64,000 nucleotides of DNA from CAVROP01 sp050008495. GTDB lineage: Bacteria; Acidobacteriota; Terriglobia; UBA7540. The stretch is taken from positions 5,663 to 69,662 of the forward strand of contig JBEKMN010000014.1 in the NCBI GenBank assembly GCA_050008495.1, in the 5' to 3' direction. Below the pieces are notes generated by a model that made no database searches, was not told where the DNA came from, and saw nothing but the letters and a program-made list of their open reading frames with translations. Below are positions 60,639-64,000 of the stretch, piece by piece; the first letter of the stretch is position 1, and every line of letters begins with the position of its first letter. The translations under genes were made by a program, and so were the position numbers.

Positions 60639-61544
60639 ATGAAGCGGCTCATCGTTAATGCGGATGACTTCGGCTTGACGGACGGGGTTAACCAAGCCAT
60701 CATAGATGCGCACCACGATGGACTGCTCAGCAGCACAACCCTGCTGGCAAACGGCGACGCTTTCGCGGCGGCGGCGGCGCTGTCGCGCCTGGCCCCGCGT
60801 TTAGGAGTCGGCATTCATCTGAATCTCACGGAAGGCAAACCAGTCGCCCCTGCTTCATCCGTTCCCACTCTCATAAATGGCCGTGGGGTCTTCGCGAGAA
60901 AACCCGCCGGCCTGTGGCAAGCGATGCTGCTGGGTCGAGTGCGTGCGGTCGAAATTGAGAGAGAGCTGCACGCCCAGGTTGAAAAGGTTCTGGCCGCGCG
61001 CATTGTGCCGACTCATCTGGATAGTCACAAGCACGTGCATGCCCTGCCGGCGCTTGGCAAGATGAGCCTGAAGCTCGCCCGCCAATACGGCATCAAGGGG
61101 ATTCGTTCTGTGGCGGAGGCGTGGCCCGCGTTAGGCTATTTGCTGGGACGATTTCCGCGCGCCACGGCAACGATCCTGAGACAGCGCTTCAACAGCCTCG
61201 CCCTTTCTCTTCTTTACCGGGGCTGGCGCGGCCGGCTGCCGCAAGCGGGGGTAGCGTGCGCTGAGCATTTCTACGGTGTCACGGCCACCGGGTTTCTGGA
61301 TGAGGAACTCCTGCGCGAGATTCTCCGCCGGGTCCCGGACGGGACGAGTGAATTGATGTGTCACCCCGGCCTTGTGGATGAAGCGCTGAGGCAAACGCCC
61401 ACGCGCCTGCTCGAGCAGCGAGAAAAGGAATACCAAGCCCTGACACGGCCAGGTGTCAAACTCTTGGCCAAAGACCTTGGCATACAGATTATTAATTATG
61501 GCGACCTCGCAAATGATCTCCATTGTCGTGCCTTTGTTCAATGA
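60639..61544 (+). CDS. hpnK: HpnK-like hopanoid-associated deacetylase (ChbG/YdjC fold)
   Basis: A 301-residue deacetylase of the ChbG/HpnK family. RLIVNADDFGLTDGVNQAI carries the metal-binding DD, GIHLNLTEG follows, and THLDSHKHVHALP supplies the His ligands. The CHPGLVDE segment near the end is also conserved. In hopanoid producers HpnK removes the acetyl from GlcNAc-bacteriohopanetetrol made by HpnI. It overlaps the next gene by 47 bases, and hpnI is two genes on, which supports the hopanoid call over a chitooligosaccharide one. The start has little SD, being next to a repeat. Confidence 0.85.
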   Translation: MKRLIVNADDFGLTDGVNQAIIDAHHDGLLSSTTLLANGDAFAAAAALSRLAPRLGVGIHLNLTEGKPVAPASSVPTLINGRGVFARKPAGLWQAMLLGRVRAVEIERELHAQVEKVLAARIVPTHLDSHKHVHALPALGKMSLKLARQYGIKGIRSVAEAWPALGYLLGRFPRATATILRQRFNSLALSLLYRGWRGRLPQAGVACAEHFYGVTATGFLDEELLREILRRVPDGTSELMCHPGLVDEALRQTPTRLLEQREKEYQALTRPGVKLLAKDLGIQIINYGDLANDLHCRAFVQ

Positions 61545-62478
61545 ACAGGAGAATGTTCGACCACTCTACACGCGGCTCACCGAAGTGCTGAATCGCATCG
61601 GCCAGCCTTACGAGCTGGTGTTTGTGGACGACGGCAGCCGCGATCAAACGCCCGAAATCCTGGATGAAATCTACGCGAACGACAGCAGCGTGTGCGTGGT
61701 CCGGCTGCGGAGGAATTTTGGCCAAGCGCCGGCCCTGCAAGCGGGATTTGATTCTGCCCGAGGCGACATCATCATCTCCATGGATGGGGATCTCCAACAC
61801 GACCCGGAAGACATCCCGGAGTTCCTGGCCCAAATGGCGAAGGGGTACGATGTGGTCAGCGGCTGGCGAGTGGCCAGAAAGGATGCGTGGCTCACGCGCC
61901 GCCTTCCCAGCCGCATCGCCAATTGGATGATGGCGAAACTTTCCGGCATTCCGCTGCACGATTTCGGCACGACATTCAAAGCGTACCGCCGCGAGGTTCT
62001 GGAGAACGTTCATCTCTACGGGGAGTTGCATCGCTTCATTCCGGTCCTGGCGAGCTGGGCCGGGGCGAACACTACGGAAATTCCGATCAAGAATACGGTG
62101 CGTGAAAAGGGGAAGTCGAACTACGGCCTCTCCAGGACCGTGCGAGTCTTGCTCGACTTAATCGGGATCAAGTTTCTACTCGATTATTCCACCCGGCCTC
62201 TGCACTTTTTCGGGCTCTTGAGCCTGCTCGGCGTGGGCGCCGGCAGCGGCATCGCGCTCTTCCTTTTGTACGAGAAGCTATGGCTCCACAGAGCCATCAT
62301 GCTGGCCCACGGGCCGCTGCTTTTTGTCGCGATGCTTCTGTTCCTCACCGGCGTTCAGTTTCTTTCCGTCGGCCTCATCGGCGAAATGCTTTCTCGCACG
62401 TACTACGAGTCCCAGAAGAAACCCATTTATTCACTGCGGGAAATCAAGCGCCGCAGGCCGGAATCAACACTCAAATGA
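61498..62478 (+). CDS. GT2 family glycosyltransferase (ArnC/DPM-like)
   Basis: A 326-residue family 2 glycosyltransferase. It has SIVVPLFNEQENV, the nucleotide Asp in FVDDGSRDQTPE, DxD-like MDGDLQHDPED near residue 98, and the acceptor loop DFGTTFKAYRREV. Two C-terminal membrane helices (FFGLLSLLGVGAGSGIALFLL, LLFVAMLLFLTGVQFLSVGL, read separately) are typical of ArnC or dolichol-phosphate mannosyltransferase types using a polyprenyl carrier. It sits inside the hpnK-hpnI pair with overlaps of 47 and 4 bases, so it probably takes part in the same lipid modification. The start at 61498 is uncertain; ATG 61513 is possible. Confidence 0.83.
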   Translation: MATSQMISIVVPLFNEQENVRPLYTRLTEVLNRIGQPYELVFVDDGSRDQTPEILDEIYANDSSVCVVRLRRNFGQAPALQAGFDSARGDIIISMDGDLQHDPEDIPEFLAQMAKGYDVVSGWRVARKDAWLTRRLPSRIANWMMAKLSGIPLHDFGTTFKAYRREVLENVHLYGELHRFIPVLASWAGANTTEIPIKNTVREKGKSNYGLSRTVRVLLDLIGIKFLLDYSTRPLHFFGLLSLLGVGAGSGIALFLLYEKLWLHRAIMLAHGPLLFVAMLLFLTGVQFLSVGLIGEMLSRTYYESQKKPIYSLREIKRRRPESTLK

Positions 62479-63653
62479 CGCTTCTTAAGATTGTCGGCGA
62501 CTCCCTGCTGGTGGTCGCGACGTTTCCCTTCATCTATTATTTGATCGTCCTGTACAGCTCCTGGCGTTTTTTCCGCCGCCCCGTCGCGCCAGCCAGTTCT
62601 AAACAGGGCAGTTTCACCCCTCCCGTCAGCAACCTCAAGCCCGTTCGAGGCCTCGACCCGGATGCCTATGAGAACTTCGCCAGCTTTTGCCGCCAGGACT
62701 ACCCGGATTACGAACTGCTGTTTTGCGTGGGAGACAAGGATGCCCCGGTGGTTCCCGTGCTCAAGAAGCTGGCGCGTGATTTCCCTGAGCGGCGGATTCG
62801 CATTCTTTTCGGCGGGGATGGCCATGCCATCAATGATAAGGTCGGGAAACTGGCGCGCCTGGTGCGCGAGGCGCAGCATGAGACCCTGGTGATCAACGAC
62901 AGCGACGTGCGCGTGAGGCCCGACTATCTGCGCACCGTGGTCGCGCCCCTGGCAGATCCCAAGGTGGGCGCGGTCACCTGCTTCTATATACCGATCGACG
63001 CCAAAACTCCGGCGCAAAAGCTGCAAACCATTGGCATGGTGTCCGATTTCTACGCCGGGATTCTGGCCGCCTGGCAACTGGACGGAGTGAAGTTCACGCT
63101 CGGCCCGACCATCGCCACCACCCGCACCCAACTCGAGGGTTTCGGCGGGTATCGTTCGCTCGGAAGCCGGCCGGCAGACGATCTTCTGGTGGGCCGGTTA
63201 ATCGCAGAGCGCGGCTTCGAGGTGCGCCTGCTGCCTTACACCATCCAGACGGTGCCGGACTACGCCTCCATGCCGGAACTGATTCACAAGCGCATCCGCT
63301 GGCTCGCCGTCATGCGCCACATGCGCCCCTGGGGCCATCTGGGTCTGCTGTTCACGCAAGGACTTCCGTGGTCGCTCGCCGCCTTCGCGATTCATCCGAC
63401 CGTGGCCGTGGGATGCGGCTATCTTGGGACTTACCTTGGACTCAGGTTGGCCATGACGTGGCTCATCGGCGCCCGGGGGCTTCGGGATCAAACGCTGCGC
63501 GGGAGAATGTGGCTGCTGCCGGTGTGGGACGCCATGGCGTTTCTTCTCTGGCTCGCCAGCTTCGGCAAAAACCGCTTCCAGTGGCGCGGCGGCGAATATC
63601 GGCTCCGCAACGGTCAACTCGTACCAGGTGCTCCCCAAAATTCGGAGAAGTGA
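62475..63653 (+). CDS. hpnI: HpnI-like hopanoid glycosyltransferase
   Basis: A 392-residue glycosyltransferase of the ceramide glucosyltransferase-like group called HpnI. One N-terminal membrane helix (DSLLVVATFPFIYYLIVLY) comes first. D1-D3 follow: LFCVGDKDAPVV, then INDSDVRVRPDYL, then SLGSRPADDLLVG. The HKRIRWLAVMRHMRPWG motif marks the RxxRW site, and helices follow to the end. In known systems HpnI adds N-acetylglucosamine to bacteriohopanetetrol, before HpnK acts. The ATG overlaps the GT stop (ATGA). The radical SAM gene hpnJ is not in the window. Confidence 0.85.
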   Translation: MTLLKIVGDSLLVVATFPFIYYLIVLYSSWRFFRRPVAPASSKQGSFTPPVSNLKPVRGLDPDAYENFASFCRQDYPDYELLFCVGDKDAPVVPVLKKLARDFPERRIRILFGGDGHAINDKVGKLARLVREAQHETLVINDSDVRVRPDYLRTVVAPLADPKVGAVTCFYIPIDAKTPAQKLQTIGMVSDFYAGILAAWQLDGVKFTLGPTIATTRTQLEGFGGYRSLGSRPADDLLVGRLIAERGFEVRLLPYTIQTVPDYASMPELIHKRIRWLAVMRHMRPWGHLGLLFTQGLPWSLAAFAIHPTVAVGCGYLGTYLGLRLAMTWLIGARGLRDQTLRGRMWLLPVWDAMAFLLWLASFGKNRFQWRGGEYRLRNGQLVPGAPQNSEK

Positions 63654-64000
63654 GACTAGTAGGGTCTCCCCGCCCAAGAACAAGACGATGAACAGCCCTC
63701 TCCCCTGGGGAGAGGGTGTCCCGCGGCCGGCGTTTTCATCAGCCGGCACGGGACGGGTGAGGGGTCGCTTCTGTTATCCCATTCACGCTGTCGGGGCGGT
63801 CCTTGTGGCGGCGGGGGGGCGGCCACAAGGGCCGCCCCTACGGCAGATTTCTGTTCACTCGGTCCGTTCCGCGTTTGCACTCACCGCCGCCAATTGAGGC
63901 CCGGGCGCTGAGACCTCAGCGGGCGCGCCCGGACGGCGTGCATTGCGCGCCTTTCGCCAATTCACCTGCGGCATCATTCTGCTGGCGTCGATGCGATCTC
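63654..64000. other. Repeat-rich right edge without a gene
   Basis: Bases 63698-63765 repeat the GAGAGGGTG...GTTTTCATCAGCC element. Bases 63790-63840 hold a GGCGGCCACAAGGGCCGCC palindrome. I see no gene on either strand up to the edge; a gene could begin just beyond 64000. Confidence 0.6.

Overview
The window looks like a GC-rich chromosome segment from a soil-type member of the Acidobacteriota. The clade signal comes from four ADOP-type MacB/FtsX permeases without an ATPase (two sets, each led by a PadR regulator), a VWFA-related Acidobacterial-domain protein and a TIGR03435-family protein. Many intergenic palindromic repeats fit the same picture. I see no phage, integrase, intact transposase, CRISPR array, rRNA or tRNA. 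The genus cannot be named from this sequence alone.

Layout. 1-7.4 kb: the 3' end of pcm; a compact transcription unit with strong promoter and terminator and 15 nt of exact complementarity to the 16S 3' end; a NUDIX/M20 peptidase pair on the minus strand; a fused aroD-aroE; trpE; then about 1.3 kb of repeat-filled, partly AT-rich non-coding DNA. 7.4-11 kb: a TIGR03435 protein and a GH78-like rhamnosidase, the latter carrying a palindromic repeat in frame. 11.2-19.8 kb: a padR-ADOP-ADOP-ADOP operon with duplicated spacers. 20-28 kb: a membrane-anchored amidohydrolase, then a plus-strand cluster of tandem-SIS isomerase/deglycase, PfkB kinase, amidohydrolase, YjbQ and a cysteine-synthase-fold PLP enzyme, followed by a GH39-like lipoprotein. 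28-32 kb: a second padR-ADOP pair and vapBC. 32-48 kb, mostly minus strand: asnS, a TIM-barrel isomerase, ggt, a LOG-family protein, a DUF5009-type acyltransferase, a lipoprotein methyltransferase, an FGGY kinase, a VWFA protein, thyX and rpmE, with a plus-strand Gfo/Idh/MocA oxidoreductase and class III aminotransferase pair.

48-53 kb is a signalling block: a hybrid histidine kinase whose partner NarL-type regulator is broken by a frameshift and cut off in its HTH next to a DUF6788-like remnant, a PAS-GGDEF cyclase and an HD-GYP phosphodiesterase with a long structured leader. 53-59 kb holds DUF2760, Hsp70 and Hsp70-DUF3731, a conserved-looking but uncharacterised chaperone set. 59-63.7 kb holds a DUF4832 protein and overlapping hpnK, GT2 and hpnI genes for hopanoid head-group modification.

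The best candidates for undescribed biology are the SIS/PfkB/amidohydrolase/YjbQ/PLP cluster (perhaps a glycated-amine or amino-sugar pathway), the DUF2760/Hsp70 set, the small RNA-like unit near the left edge, and the palindromic repeats that have been absorbed into proteins.
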